Counted from the first letter of the stretch, positions 26,744 through 36,431 are shown. The stretch is DNA of 64,000 nucleotides from Formosa sediminum (GCF_007197735.1 NZ_CP041637.1:930001-994000); one strand, 5' to 3'. The notes: a model not told the origin generated them from the sequence alone. Made by a program: numbers and translations.

Positions 26744-27997
26744 ATGTTAGATAATAACCAATTATTAAGATTTACAACAGCTGGGAGTGTAGATGATGGA
26801 AAAAGTACCTTAATTGGTCGCTTACTATACGATTCAAAATCAATTTTTGAAGATCAGTTACATGCAATAGAAAATACAAGTAAGAAAAAAGGACATGAAG
26901 GTGTCGATTTAGCGCTATTTACAGACGGTTTAAAAGACGAACGTGAACAAGGAATAACAATAGACGTTGCATATAGATATTTTACAACACCAAAGCGTAA
27001 ATTTATTATAGCAGACACACCTGGACATATTCAGTATACAAGAAATATGGTTACAGGAGCCTCTACAGCAAATGTAGCTACAATTTTAGTAGATGCAAGA
27101 CATGGTGTTATAGAACAAACTAAACGTCATGCCTTTATTGCTTCATTATTAAATATACCTCATGTAATAGTGTGTATAAATAAAATGGATCTTGTAGATT
27201 TTTCTGAAGATGTGTTTAATAACATCGTATCTCAATTTGAAGAGATTTCATCTAAAATGTTAATTAAAGATGTGCGATTTATTCCTATGAGTGCTTTATT
27301 AGGAGATAATGTTGTAAACCGATCTGAAAACATGCCTTGGTACCAAGGGTCTCCAATGTTAAATATGCTTGAAACAATGCATATTAGTAGTGACGTAAAT
27401 AAAGTTGATGCACGTTTCCCTGTACAAACAGTGTTAAGACCTCAAAGTGATTCCCATAGAGATTATCGTGGGTATGCAGGACGTGTATCTAGTGGTGTAT
27501 TTAGAGTAGGCGATGAAATTACAGTAATGCCTTCTGGGTTTACTTCAGTAATTAAATCAATAAATTTAAGCGATCAAGAATTAAAAGAATCTTATGCGCC
27601 ACAATCAGTGTCTATTCAATTAGAAGATGATATCGATATTAGTAGAGGAGACATGATTGTTCGTTCAAATAACAAACCTGAAGCTTCTCAAGATATTGAG
27701 GTGATGTTATGTTGGTTAAATAGTACCGGTGCTAAACCACGTGCTAAATATACCATTAAACACACGTCTAACGATCAGAAAGCTATGATTAAGGAAGTTG
27801 TTTATAAAATAGATATAGAGACTTTAAATCGTGTTGAAGATGATGATTCTCTTAATATGAATGACATTGCAAAAGTAAAAATAAGAACAACAAAACCATT
27901 AATGGTAGATTCTTATCGAGAAAACCGCTCCACAGGAAGTATTGTATTGGTAGACGATTCTACGAATGAGACTGTTGCAGCTGGGATGATTGTATAG
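26744..27997 (+). CDS. cysN: Sulfate adenylyltransferase subunit 1 (GTPase)
   Basis: CysN is the regulatory GTPase that drives APS synthesis with CysD. At 417 residues it contains G1 GSVDDGKST (14-22), G2 region EQGITIDVAYRYF, G3 DTPGH, G4 NKMD, then EF-Tu-like beta-barrels. The length shows that no CysC domain is fused to the C-terminus. A long hairpin follows at 28026-28073, closing the unit. Confidence 0.97.
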   Translation: MLDNNQLLRFTTAGSVDDGKSTLIGRLLYDSKSIFEDQLHAIENTSKKKGHEGVDLALFTDGLKDEREQGITIDVAYRYFTTPKRKFIIADTPGHIQYTRNMVTGASTANVATILVDARHGVIEQTKRHAFIASLLNIPHVIVCINKMDLVDFSEDVFNNIVSQFEEISSKMLIKDVRFIPMSALLGDNVVNRSENMPWYQGSPMLNMLETMHISSDVNKVDARFPVQTVLRPQSDSHRDYRGYAGRVSSGVFRVGDEITVMPSGFTSVIKSINLSDQELKESYAPQSVSIQLEDDIDISRGDMIVRSNNKPEASQDIEVMLCWLNSTGAKPRAKYTIKHTSNDQKAMIKEVVYKIDIETLNRVEDDDSLNMNDIAKVKIRTTKPLMVDSYRENRSTGSIVLVDDSTNETVAAGMIV

Positions 27998-28025
27998 TTA
28001 ATAAATAACAATTAAATAGATATAA

Positions 28026-28083
28026 AAATCCATTAAAAAGATATGATTAAAATCGTATCTTTTTAATGGATTTACTTTTTTTA
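28026..28083 (+). terminator. Very long hairpin after cysN
   Basis: Bases 28026-28048 pair with 28051-28073 over about 23 positions with one G-U wobble (core AAATCCATTAAAAAGATA / TATCTTTTTAATGGATTT). A T-rich run follows at 28076-28082. It sits just after cysN and before a -7 promoter box for the next genes, so it probably separates two transcription units. Confidence 0.7.
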
Positions 28084-28087
28084 ATAG

Positions 28088-28095
28088 TAACTTTG
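28088..28095 (+). promoter_or_regulatory. Candidate -7 box upstream of the wzx-to-glycosyltransferase genes
   Basis: TAACTTTG matches TAnnTTTG. It would give an mRNA leader of about 85 bases before the GTG start of wzx, containing a nine-codon open frame (ATG at 28135). No good TTTG -33 element is seen, so this is tentative. Confidence 0.4.
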
Positions 28096-28186
28096 TGGTC
28101 TTTTTATAAAAAGCAAAAATAATTTAAAGCTGTTATGTTATTTAAAGAAAAAATAGTTTCTTAAATACAGGTAAAATTAATAGAGG

Positions 28187-29431
28187 GTGACAAGTTATTT
28201 AAAAAAAAACAAAAAAATTTTAGAAAATTTTTCTTACTTAACAGCGTTAAATTTATTTAATGTACTTTCTCCGTTAATAATCTATCCGTATCTTATTAGA
28301 GTATTAGAGCCTGATAATTATGGGCTAACAATTTTTGCACAAACAACAGTTGCATATTTGGTTATTTTTGTTTCCTTTGGTTTTAATGTTACCGCAACTA
28401 AAGAAGTGAGTATTAACAGAGACTTTCCTGAAAAATTAAACGAAATAGTTAGTGCTACATTTATAATTAAGTTTTTGTTATTTGTCTCTTCTTTTTTAAT
28501 CTTAATACTACTATTTAGCCTTATACCTAAAGTAGGAAATAATAAAGTATTATTTATTCTTACAATGTGGTTATGTTTTTATGAATTTGTATTCCCTGTG
28601 TGGTATTTTCAAGGGATTGAAAAGATGAAATATATTACTCTGTTTTCATTAATTAGTAAATTAATTAGCTTAATATTAATCTTTTTTTTAGTAGTAAAAG
28701 AATCTGATTATCTTCTTGTACCTCTATTTAATGGAATAGGTGGGATAATCGCCGGATTATTTTCTTTGTATATAGTTTTTAAAAAACATAAAGTTAAGCT
28801 TAAAATATGTAGTATAAGTGTTTTAAAATATCATATAAAAGACTCTTACTTAATCTTTATATCTCGTGTTTCGAATATAAAAGATAATACACCAGCTTTT
28901 TTAGTTGGTGCATTATTGGGAAACCAAGCGTTAGCTTATTACGATTTAGCCTTTAAAATAGTAAAAGTCGTTGTAAGTGTATTTAATAATGTTACTAATG
29001 TTGTTTTTCCTGTAGTTGCAATGAAAAAGGATAATAAATGGTTTAAAAAAATACTAATTGTTGAATTTTTTAGTTTGATAGTTTGTTATTTAATCTTAGT
29101 TATTTTCCGAGATTTTATTGTGACTTTATTAGGGAGTGGGCAGATGTTGCCAGCAAGTCCTTTAATACCAATATTGGGTATAATGGTAGTAAGGCCACTA
29201 GCATCATTAATTGGATCATGTGTGCTAATCACTAATGGTCTAAATAAAGAATTTACCCTAAATTTAATCTATTCAACGTTATTTTATTTGGTCATCACTC
29301 TCGCTTGTTGGGGAGCTGAAATATTAGATATATATACCATATCATGGGGAATTGCTTTGGCTCAATTATTTGAGTTATTCCATAAAATATATATAATAAA
29401 AACAAAAAAATTAATTCATTGGATAATATAA
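28187..29431 (+). CDS. Wzx-type polysaccharide flippase (MATE/MOP superfamily)
   Basis: The 414-residue protein is nearly all membrane helices (12 or more) and begins FSYLTALNLFNVLSPLIIYPYLIRVLEPDNYG, the standard opening of oligosaccharide flippases. It would move lipid-linked repeat units across the inner membrane. The start is GTG at 28187, preceded by a purine-rich AGAGG; an in-frame stop lies two codons upstream, so no longer start exists. It overlaps the next gene by 13 bases. Confidence 0.9.
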   Translation: MTSYLKKNKKILENFSYLTALNLFNVLSPLIIYPYLIRVLEPDNYGLTIFAQTTVAYLVIFVSFGFNVTATKEVSINRDFPEKLNEIVSATFIIKFLLFVSSFLILILLFSLIPKVGNNKVLFILTMWLCFYEFVFPVWYFQGIEKMKYITLFSLISKLISLILIFFLVVKESDYLLVPLFNGIGGIIAGLFSLYIVFKKHKVKLKICSISVLKYHIKDSYLIFISRVSNIKDNTPAFLVGALLGNQALAYYDLAFKIVKVVVSVFNNVTNVVFPVVAMKKDNKWFKKILIVEFFSLIVCYLILVIFRDFIVTLLGSGQMLPASPLIPILGIMVVRPLASLIGSCVLITNGLNKEFTLNLIYSTLFYLVITLACWGAEILDIYTISWGIALAQLFELFHKIYIIKTKKLIHWII

Positions 29432-30348
29432 GATTACCACTTGTTAGTATTATGATTCCTACTTATAATCAAGCTAAGTATATTGAAAATACAATAGATA
29501 GCGCTCTGAGTCAGGACTATAGTAATCTAGAAATTATTATTTCTGATGATTGTTCTCCGGATGAAACACAAAGGATTTGTGAAAAATATTTAAAGAAGAA
29601 TTGTCAAATTAAATATTTTAGAAATAAAACTAATTTAGGCAGAGTTAAGAATTATCATACTACTTTATTCAATAGAGCTAAAGGTGAATACGTTTTAAAT
29701 TTAGATGGTGATGATTTATTGACAGATAAATCGTTTGTTAGTAATGGAATAAAGAGAATATTGGCAATTAAAAATCCTGATCGCCCTTTATTATATATTG
29801 CTTGTAAAAGTGCTAAGAAGAATAATAAAATTAAGAAAATTTTACACAAAATAAACGAAGAAAATAAATTGATAAAAGGAGAGGATTTTATTTATGGATT
29901 ATTTACTAAATATAAATTTTCTCATCTCACGACTATTTATAATAGATCTGAAGCATTAAAACATAATTTTTATTCTTTAAATGTAATTTCATCAGATTCA
30001 GAATCTCTATTAAAACTTGCATGTCACTCAAACGTAATGATTTCAAAAGATATAGTGGGACAGTGGTGTGAAGTAGATAACAACGAGAGTCTTACAGTAA
30101 ATTTTAATAAACGTTTAGATAATTTAAAATGGATTTCTTCAATAGATGCGTACTTAAAGGATAAAATTCCTTGGAAGAAGAGGTTTGTTTGGAAAATAAA
30201 AGCTTTATATTTTAATGGAAGATGGGTTTATTCTTCTTTACTAAGAAAAGAGAATTTTTCAACCACGAATCTAAAATATTTATTAAAAAACAAGTACTTT
30301 GTTTATTTACTTATTTTAACCCCTTTTTTCGTTATTAAAAATAAATAA
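29419..30348 (+). CDS. Family 2 glycosyltransferase
   Basis: A 309-residue GT-A transferase: LVSIMIPTYNQAKYIENTID at the start, IIISDDCSPDET near residue 36, and the metal/nucleotide motif LNLDGDDLL near residue 95. The start is TTG at 29419, inside the end of wzx; the next ATG (29452) would remove the first conserved strand, so TTG is preferred. Donor and acceptor are not predictable. Confidence 0.88.
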   Translation: MDNIRLPLVSIMIPTYNQAKYIENTIDSALSQDYSNLEIIISDDCSPDETQRICEKYLKKNCQIKYFRNKTNLGRVKNYHTTLFNRAKGEYVLNLDGDDLLTDKSFVSNGIKRILAIKNPDRPLLYIACKSAKKNNKIKKILHKINEENKLIKGEDFIYGLFTKYKFSHLTTIYNRSEALKHNFYSLNVISSDSESLLKLACHSNVMISKDIVGQWCEVDNNESLTVNFNKRLDNLKWISSIDAYLKDKIPWKKRFVWKIKALYFNGRWVYSSLLRKENFSTTNLKYLLKNKYFVYLLILTPFFVIKNK

Positions 30349-30405
30349 TTATTTTATATCAACGTGTAAGATTTATTAGTTGATACAGCAATTGAGAATA
30401 AGTAT

Positions 30406-31332
30406 ATGAATTCTAAACTTCCTAATTTTATAATTTCAGGTTTTCCCAAATGTGGTTCTTCCGCATTGCATTATTATTTAGAAAACCATCCAGAAATATT
30501 TATGCCTAAACAAAAAGAGCTTCATTTTTTCACGAATGATATTCTTGCAAAACTTAATCAAGGACCTGGAGATAAGGCAACTAAAATAAGTCAGATTAAA
30601 TTATTGGAAGACTACGAAAAATGTTTTAATGACGTAGGAGATGAGCTGGTTATTGGAGATGCTTCTCCATCTTATATTAATTACCCTGAGAAGTTTCAAG
30701 AGATAAAAGATACGTTATCCGACCCTAAGGTGATTATCTTATTAAGAGACCCTGTTAAAAGAGCTTATTCAAACTATTTACACCTAGTTAGAGAAGGAAG
30801 AGAAAGTTTAAGCTTTTATGAAGCTCTTTTAGAAGAAGAAAATAGAAAGAAGAAGAAATTTTCAGATTTTTGGTATTATCGATTTAATTCTACATATACA
30901 GAGAAAGTACAGAAGGCTCAGGAAGTTTTTAGAGATGTATTAATTATAACACAGGAAGAATTAAACTCAGAACCAAAGGAAACAATTAAAAGTATTTTTA
31001 CTTTTTTAAATGTTAATGCAGACTATATACCTACTAATTTGAGTGAGCGATATAATGAAGGTGGTGTTTTTGAAGATAATTTTATTACACGAACATTTTT
31101 TAAGCAGAGTAAATTAAAAAGTTTTATAAAAAAAAGGTTTCCTATTCCAGTTGAAATAAAAAACATTAAAAATAAAGTTGTAAATAATTATAGAAAACCA
31201 ACTCCATTAATTGATGAGAAGGCAGAAGCATTTTTGGTAAAATCATTATCTGAAGATGTTTTAAAGATCAAAAAATTAGGAGTAGATACTTCAGTGTGGA
31301 ACAAGAAGTTTTTAATAAAAACTAAGGTTTAA
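30406..31332 (+). CDS. PAPS-dependent sulfotransferase
   Basis: At 308 residues this is a Sulfotransfer-type enzyme that moves sulfate from PAPS to a glycan hydroxyl or amine. The 5'-phosphosulfate loop ISGFPKCGSSALHYYL is at residues 10-25, with the catalytic Lys15, and the 3'-phosphate-binding segment VIILLRDPVKRAYSNYLHL is at 109-127 with the expected Arg and Ser. It is placed between glycosyltransferase and polymerase genes and a few kb after cysC/D/N, which make its donor. It overlaps the next gene by one base. Confidence 0.92.
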   Translation: MNSKLPNFIISGFPKCGSSALHYYLENHPEIFMPKQKELHFFTNDILAKLNQGPGDKATKISQIKLLEDYEKCFNDVGDELVIGDASPSYINYPEKFQEIKDTLSDPKVIILLRDPVKRAYSNYLHLVREGRESLSFYEALLEEENRKKKKFSDFWYYRFNSTYTEKVQKAQEVFRDVLIITQEELNSEPKETIKSIFTFLNVNADYIPTNLSERYNEGGVFEDNFITRTFFKQSKLKSFIKKRFPIPVEIKNIKNKVVNNYRKPTPLIDEKAEAFLVKSLSEDVLKIKKLGVDTSVWNKKFLIKTKV

Positions 31333-32747
31333 TGAAAACTATATTCATTCGAAAATCATTACCATATACATTGCTGTTATTAGGTGTGTTTTTTATGCCC
31401 TTTAATTCTTTTAATGGTTTTGAGGTTCTTGGTGAATTTAAAAGAGATTCTTGTTTTTTATTTTTTTTTCTATCAGGTGTGTTAATTTTTTTTACTAAAA
31501 AAATTAAATTTCCATTTTATAGTACTTTATTTAAAGTAGTGCTTTTAATCGTGTTTTATTTTTTTATTAGTGGGATATTGAATGTTTACGATATGTCTCA
31601 TTATTATTTTAAGCATACTTCAGGTCTTAACCGGTTTATAAGACAAATTACTTCATTACTATTATCTTCTGTTTTTTTGATTTATGTTTTCTATAATGTC
31701 TTAAGGCATTATGAAGTAAATGAAATTTTTTTTACTTTAAGAAAAGTTATATCATATTCCTTACTTATCGTTGCTCTATATGGATTTGTGGAGTTTTTGA
31801 TTGTTAAGGGTAAAAGGACCGAATTAATGCCAATTCTTAATTTATTTAATTATTTTCCTTTTACTAAAGCTCATATAGATTGGACAACCAATAGAATGTC
31901 TTCTGTTTCTTTTGAGTCTCCTGCTTTGGCTACATATTTAATTAGTATAGCAGGTTGGATGTTTAGTTATGTACTAACAGAAAAAGGTTTTAAGAGATTC
32001 ATTCCAATGTTTTTAACCATTATTTTATCCTTTTTAAGCGGTTCTCGTGCAGGTATTTTTGTAATTGTTATTCAAGTTTTAATTTTAGTAATGTATTTAA
32101 TGAAGGATAAAAGGTTTAAAAAACTTTTTATCAATATATTTCTTATTAGTTCTGTTTTAGGTACTTTAATGATGCTTTTTTACTCAAAGCCTATTATTGG
32201 ATACATCTCTTCAAAAGTTATGTCTTTTAAGACTAGTGATGATGTACATGCAATGTCTAATAAAACTAGATTTGGTATACAGACAGCTATGTTTGAGGTG
32301 TTTTTAAATAATCCAATAAAAGGTGCCGGTTATGGGTTACAGGCTTTTGAATCTAGTAAATTGTATCCGGAATGGGCTGTTAAAGGAAATTGGGAATTTA
32401 AGTACAAGTATTTAAATGACAAACATAAAGGTTTCCCCCCAGGTTTTAATTTATATTTGCGATTATTGTCAGAGACAGGAGTAATTGGGTTTACTTTTTT
32501 TATGTTCTTAATAGTAATGCTACTTTCATGGTGCTACAAAAAGACTTTTAAAAGACAAGGTTTTCAGTCTGTAATTCCTTTAATGATTACAATCTCTATG
32601 GTTGGATTTGCTTTTAATTGGTTAAAAATGGACACATTTAGAATTTACTTTTTTTGGTTATGTTTAACGCTAATAATTTTAATACAAAGACAAGGAACTC
32701 GTGATGAACGAAAAAAGAATAATAGTTTTAATACCCCATTACAATAA
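31332..32747 (+). CDS. O-antigen polymerase/ligase family membrane protein (Wzy-like), copy 1
   Basis: The 471-residue protein has about 10-12 membrane helices. The Wzy_C/WaaL-type region is recognisable: LSGSRAGIFVIVIQVL near residue 237, then a large periplasmic loop ending KGAGYGLQAFES and a final FFMFLIVMLLSWCYK helix. It would polymerise flipped repeat units or ligate the chain. The C-terminal tail overlaps the next gene by 44 bases. Confidence 0.82.
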   Translation: MKTIFIRKSLPYTLLLLGVFFMPFNSFNGFEVLGEFKRDSCFLFFFLSGVLIFFTKKIKFPFYSTLFKVVLLIVFYFFISGILNVYDMSHYYFKHTSGLNRFIRQITSLLLSSVFLIYVFYNVLRHYEVNEIFFTLRKVISYSLLIVALYGFVEFLIVKGKRTELMPILNLFNYFPFTKAHIDWTTNRMSSVSFESPALATYLISIAGWMFSYVLTEKGFKRFIPMFLTIILSFLSGSRAGIFVIVIQVLILVMYLMKDKRFKKLFINIFLISSVLGTLMMLFYSKPIIGYISSKVMSFKTSDDVHAMSNKTRFGIQTAMFEVFLNNPIKGAGYGLQAFESSKLYPEWAVKGNWEFKYKYLNDKHKGFPPGFNLYLRLLSETGVIGFTFFMFLIVMLLSWCYKKTFKRQGFQSVIPLMITISMVGFAFNWLKMDTFRIYFFWLCLTLIILIQRQGTRDERKKNNSFNTPLQ

Positions 32748-33504
32748 TCCCGAATGTTTAGAAACATCTATTCTATCTATAGATGATAGAATTCAAGTAG
32801 ATCTATTAATTATAGATGATGGCAGTAGTAGAAAACCAAATGAAGCTGAGTTAAATCAAGCCTATAAGAATGGTGAGATTTATTTTGAATATTTAATAGA
32901 AAATAAAGGGTTGAGTAACGCTTTAAATAAAGGTATTTTTTTTGCTCAAACTAATAAATATGAATTTATAGGACGATTAGATTGTGGAGATCGTTGTTTT
33001 AAAAATAAATTTTCAAAACAATTAGATTTCTTAGATAATAATGATAAAATAAAATTGTTAGGAACTTGTGCAGTTGTTGTAGATGAAGAAGGTAACGAAT
33101 TATTTATGTTAAATCATCCTCTTAAGCATGAAGAAATAAAGAAGAAAATGTATCTAAATAACATGTTCGTTCATCCTACAGTTATTATTAGGACTAATGT
33201 TTTTAAGAGTGTTGAAATGTATGATGAAAAATATACCAGAGCGGCTCAAGATTATGCTCTTTTTTTTAGAATAATAAAAAAGTTTCAAGTAGCTAATTTG
33301 CCAGAACCTTTATTGTATTATGAAATATCATCAAATTCTATTTCATCAAAAAGGAGACAGTTGCAAGTTAGGCATAGAATAAAAATTATATTAGAAAATT
33401 TTTATTTTGGATTTCATCCTATATATGGTTTAACTAGAAATACTATTTTATTTTTTATGTCAAGAGAAGCCACAACAAAATTAAAATTGATCTTTAAAAA
33501 GTAA
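32704..33504 (+). CDS. Family 2 glycosyltransferase
   Basis: A GT-A transferase of 266 residues from the ATG at 32704; a GTG at 32701 directly before it is a possible alternative. It shows IIVLIPHYNNPECLETSI, LLIIDDGSSRKP near 38, ENKGLSNALNKGI, and FIGRLDCGDRCF near 88, where the DxD is degenerate (D-C-G-D). The reading frame overlaps the end of the Wzy-like gene by 44 bases, suggesting translational coupling. Confidence 0.86.
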   Translation: MNEKRIIVLIPHYNNPECLETSILSIDDRIQVDLLIIDDGSSRKPNEAELNQAYKNGEIYFEYLIENKGLSNALNKGIFFAQTNKYEFIGRLDCGDRCFKNKFSKQLDFLDNNDKIKLLGTCAVVVDEEGNELFMLNHPLKHEEIKKKMYLNNMFVHPTVIIRTNVFKSVEMYDEKYTRAAQDYALFFRIIKKFQVANLPEPLLYYEISSNSISSKRRQLQVRHRIKIILENFYFGFHPIYGLTRNTILFFMSREATTKLKLIFKK

Positions 33505-33518
33505 AGAGAATCTAACTG

Positions 33519-34733
33519 ATGAATTACAAAAAATACCTTGAGATTTTTTACGAATATTTATTCTTAATTTTTTGCCTAATTGTGCCTTTTGAAGAGTATG
33601 TTAGTGCTATTCCAAATATTTTAATAGGAGTATTATTGGCTATTTATTTGGTTGTATGTAAAAAGAATCAATTTAAGTATTTATTTAAAAATAAAAGTTA
33701 TATAGTTTGGTTAGGGTTCGTTTTATATATTTTTCTTATTGCCATATTTAATAATAGAGTCTCTGAAGATTTTTTTATTTTAAAAAAATTATTGCTACCA
33801 GTTATCATTGTGCTCTTAGGAATTAATGTTTCTAATTTTAATAGATGTAAACTTTGGTTTATAGCAGGTACTGTGCTATCTGTTTTAATCTCTTTTATAG
33901 GTGTATCAAAATATTGGTTTTCAGAAAATAACTTTAATTTTACCTCAGGAGATTTTATCAATCAGATTTTAGTATCCGAACGTATATACATAGGGTTTTG
34001 TGTCGCTATTAGTCTTGTGTTTTTGTTAGAGTTATTCAAGAATAATAAGGAAATTAAGGTTAAGATTTTATGTTTTGTTTTAATAAGTTTATTGCTTTCA
34101 TTTTGTTTTATTATAGCGGCTAGAATTGCAATTGTTTGTATTGTTTACATTCTGATTCTCTTTTTTTTAAGTTTAAAAAATGTAAAAATAAAATTTTGGG
34201 GTATAATTTCATTTATAATATTCATTGGAATATTTTTTATGTTAAATAAGAACTTAACAAATAGATTTTTTCATTCAGATAATAAGTATCATATTAGTTA
34301 CTATGAGAAGGTATCACAACAAGAACCAAGGGTTTTAATTTGGAGTTGTGCTTATGGAATATTCAAGAATAATTTTAAACCTTTTTTAGGGAATGGATTT
34401 TATAATATTAAAAATCAACTTGTAGATTGTTACGATAGTAATATAGATGTAATTAAAAAAAGAAATTGGTATGTAGAGCGTAGCTTTAATTCTCATAATC
34501 AGTACATCGATTTTTTATTAAGTTCTGGGTGGATTGGGATTGTGTTATTTCTTCTCATATTATATTTAATGTTAACGACTTCTAAAATTAGTTTTTATAC
34601 ATTGTCGCTTTTAGGGAGTGTTATGTTAATTTTATTGATTGAAAATATTTTTCATAGACAGATTGGGTGTTATTTGTTTTCACTTGTTTGGATCTCTTTA
34701 CTAAAAAATGGTAATATTAAATTTGAATTTTAA
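33519..34733 (+). CDS. O-antigen polymerase/ligase family membrane protein (Wzy-like), copy 2
   Basis: A 404-residue protein with about 10-12 membrane helices, unusually rich in Phe, Ile and Leu. IIAARIAIVCIVYILILFF near residue 205, a loop with EPRVLIWSCAYGIFKNNFKPFLGNGFYN and SFNSHNQYIDFLLSSGW near 325 match the Wzy_C domain pattern. Its sequence is clearly different from copy 1 at 31332-32747, so it is not a recent duplicate. One copy may be the polymerase and the other the ligase. Spacing to both neighbours is under 20 bases. Confidence 0.82.
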   Translation: MNYKKYLEIFYEYLFLIFCLIVPFEEYVSAIPNILIGVLLAIYLVVCKKNQFKYLFKNKSYIVWLGFVLYIFLIAIFNNRVSEDFFILKKLLLPVIIVLLGINVSNFNRCKLWFIAGTVLSVLISFIGVSKYWFSENNFNFTSGDFINQILVSERIYIGFCVAISLVFLLELFKNNKEIKVKILCFVLISLLLSFCFIIAARIAIVCIVYILILFFLSLKNVKIKFWGIISFIIFIGIFFMLNKNLTNRFFHSDNKYHISYYEKVSQQEPRVLIWSCAYGIFKNNFKPFLGNGFYNIKNQLVDCYDSNIDVIKKRNWYVERSFNSHNQYIDFLLSSGWIGIVLFLLILYLMLTTSKISFYTLSLLGSVMLILLIENIFHRQIGCYLFSLVWISLLKNGNIKFEF

Positions 34734-34738
34734 AAAAA

Positions 34739-35860
34739 ATGATAAAAGTCATTCATGTTTTACATGCAGTAGGTGGTGTTGATGTGTATTTAAGATTGCT
34801 TTTGGCAATAATGGATCACAATAAATTTGAGCATATTATTATTAAAGGGGAAAATGACACTCATGAAACTTATTTTCGTCCAGATGGTAAGCTTATTAAG
34901 GTTTATAAGCTTCCTATCGACAGAGAAATTAACTTTATTGAAGATTTTAAATCTATTTCTCAAGTTGTTAAAATATTTAAGAATGAAAGACCAGATATTG
35001 TACATGCTCATAGTGCCAAAGGTGGAATTATAGCTAGATCTGCAAGTGTGTTTTATAAAGTAAATGTTTTACATACACCTCATGCCTATTCATACTTAAG
35101 TGCAGATTATGGTTTTAAACGTCGCATATTTCTGTTTATAGAGAAATTTTATAAACATATTAATTCAAAACTATTGGCTACATCAAATTCTGAGATTAAT
35201 AGAGGTCTTATTGATGTAGGGTACAAAGAGGAAGATGTATATCTTTTTAATAACTCTATATTACCAATAGAAGAGATAAAACCATTAAAAATAAAAAAGA
35301 CTTGGCCTGATAATTATATTTGCTCTGTAGGACGACCTTCTTTTCAAAAAAACATTGAACTGATGTTAGATGTTTTGTTTGAGGTTAAAAAGCAAGAAAA
35401 CGATATTCATTTGGTTTTAATGGGTGTAGGTTATCATTCTCCAAATCTTTTAAATGTTAAAAACCTTATACAATCTTTAGGTTTAGAAAATAACGTAACA
35501 TTATTAGATTGGACAAATAGAGAAGATATCTTTTATATAATCAAGCATTCGGCTCTTTATATATCGACGGCTAGATATGAGGGATTACCTTATTCAGTCA
35601 TTGAAAGTTTAGCATTGGGTAAACCTATTGTTGCTACTAAAGTAGATGGTAATCAAGATTTAGTAAAACATAATTACAATGGGTTTTTGGTAGAAAATGA
35701 AAATGCTACAGAAATGTCTAGTTTTGTTTTAAAACTACTAAATGATAAAACACTATTCCAAACATTTTCTGAAAACTCTAAATTATTATTTGAAGAAAAT
35801 TTTAATATGAAAAATAATATAAAGGATTTAGAATGTATCTATGAAAATAATATTAAATAA
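34739..35860 (+). CDS. Family 4-type glycosyltransferase (GT-B fold)
   Basis: The 373-residue protein has a Glyco_transf_4 N-domain (VIHVLHAVGGVDVYLRLLL, then VHAHSAKGGIIARSASV) and a Glycos_transf_1 C-domain with YICSVGRPSFQKNIELML near residue 198 and the donor-site ARYEGLPYSVIESLALGKP, where two Glu eight residues apart match the EX7E motif. This is the last gene of the polysaccharide locus; a long gap without a clear terminator follows. Confidence 0.9.
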   Translation: MIKVIHVLHAVGGVDVYLRLLLAIMDHNKFEHIIIKGENDTHETYFRPDGKLIKVYKLPIDREINFIEDFKSISQVVKIFKNERPDIVHAHSAKGGIIARSASVFYKVNVLHTPHAYSYLSADYGFKRRIFLFIEKFYKHINSKLLATSNSEINRGLIDVGYKEEDVYLFNNSILPIEEIKPLKIKKTWPDNYICSVGRPSFQKNIELMLDVLFEVKKQENDIHLVLMGVGYHSPNLLNVKNLIQSLGLENNVTLLDWTNREDIFYIIKHSALYISTARYEGLPYSVIESLALGKPIVATKVDGNQDLVKHNYNGFLVENENATEMSSFVLKLLNDKTLFQTFSENSKLLFEENFNMKNNIKDLECIYENNIK

Positions 35861-36431
35861 ACTGTAAGTTTTTTTAATATTCGTTAATCATATTACGCAA
35901 TAATATTTAAAAATAAAAATGAATCATAGGTTTAAATTATCTCAATAATTGGAAGTAATAATTCGTTTTTAATTGATTTTATTTTGCTTATAAACTGTTG
36001 GTTTTTATTTGTTTGTGTATTTTTGTTTTTTGAATTTTTTTAAAAAAGATTCAATTTTTACAACTACTAAAAACTCGGTTTTCACATATAAAATTTCTGA
36101 GGTATACTTGTTGAAAATTTAAAATATTTTCCAGGTTTTTAGAAAATAAATATCATTTAAAAAAAACTCCCTTTTTTAGAAATTCTAGTGTGTTTTTTCT
36201 TCTGTTTTTTTTCATTACAAACAGATTGTTTTTCGTTTGTAATAAATCTAATTTTAAAAGTATTTGTATCTTAATTTTGTTTGTAAAGTAAGGGCTTAGT
36301 TCTCTTTTTTTATAAGCTATTATCTATTATTTATGCTGTCTAAAGTGTTCAAGGTAAATATTTTAGTTCAATGTATTTTCTTACTAAGAATAGATTATAT
36401 TTGATTGCAACAACTTAATTATACTCCATTT
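35861..36431. other. Non-coding gap after the polysaccharide locus
   Basis: About 570 bases of very AT-rich DNA without a credible gene. A nine-pair inverted repeat (ATTACAAAC 36214-36222, GTTTGTAAT 36235-36243) lies before a TAATTTTG box at 36272-36279, which may be the -7 element of the metallopeptidase gene about 150 bases downstream. Confidence 0.6.

Noticed and set aside
23922-27997. Assimilatory sulfate reduction operon
   Set aside because: cysH, sulfite reductase and siroheme genes are absent, while a sulfotransferase and glycan genes share the locus.
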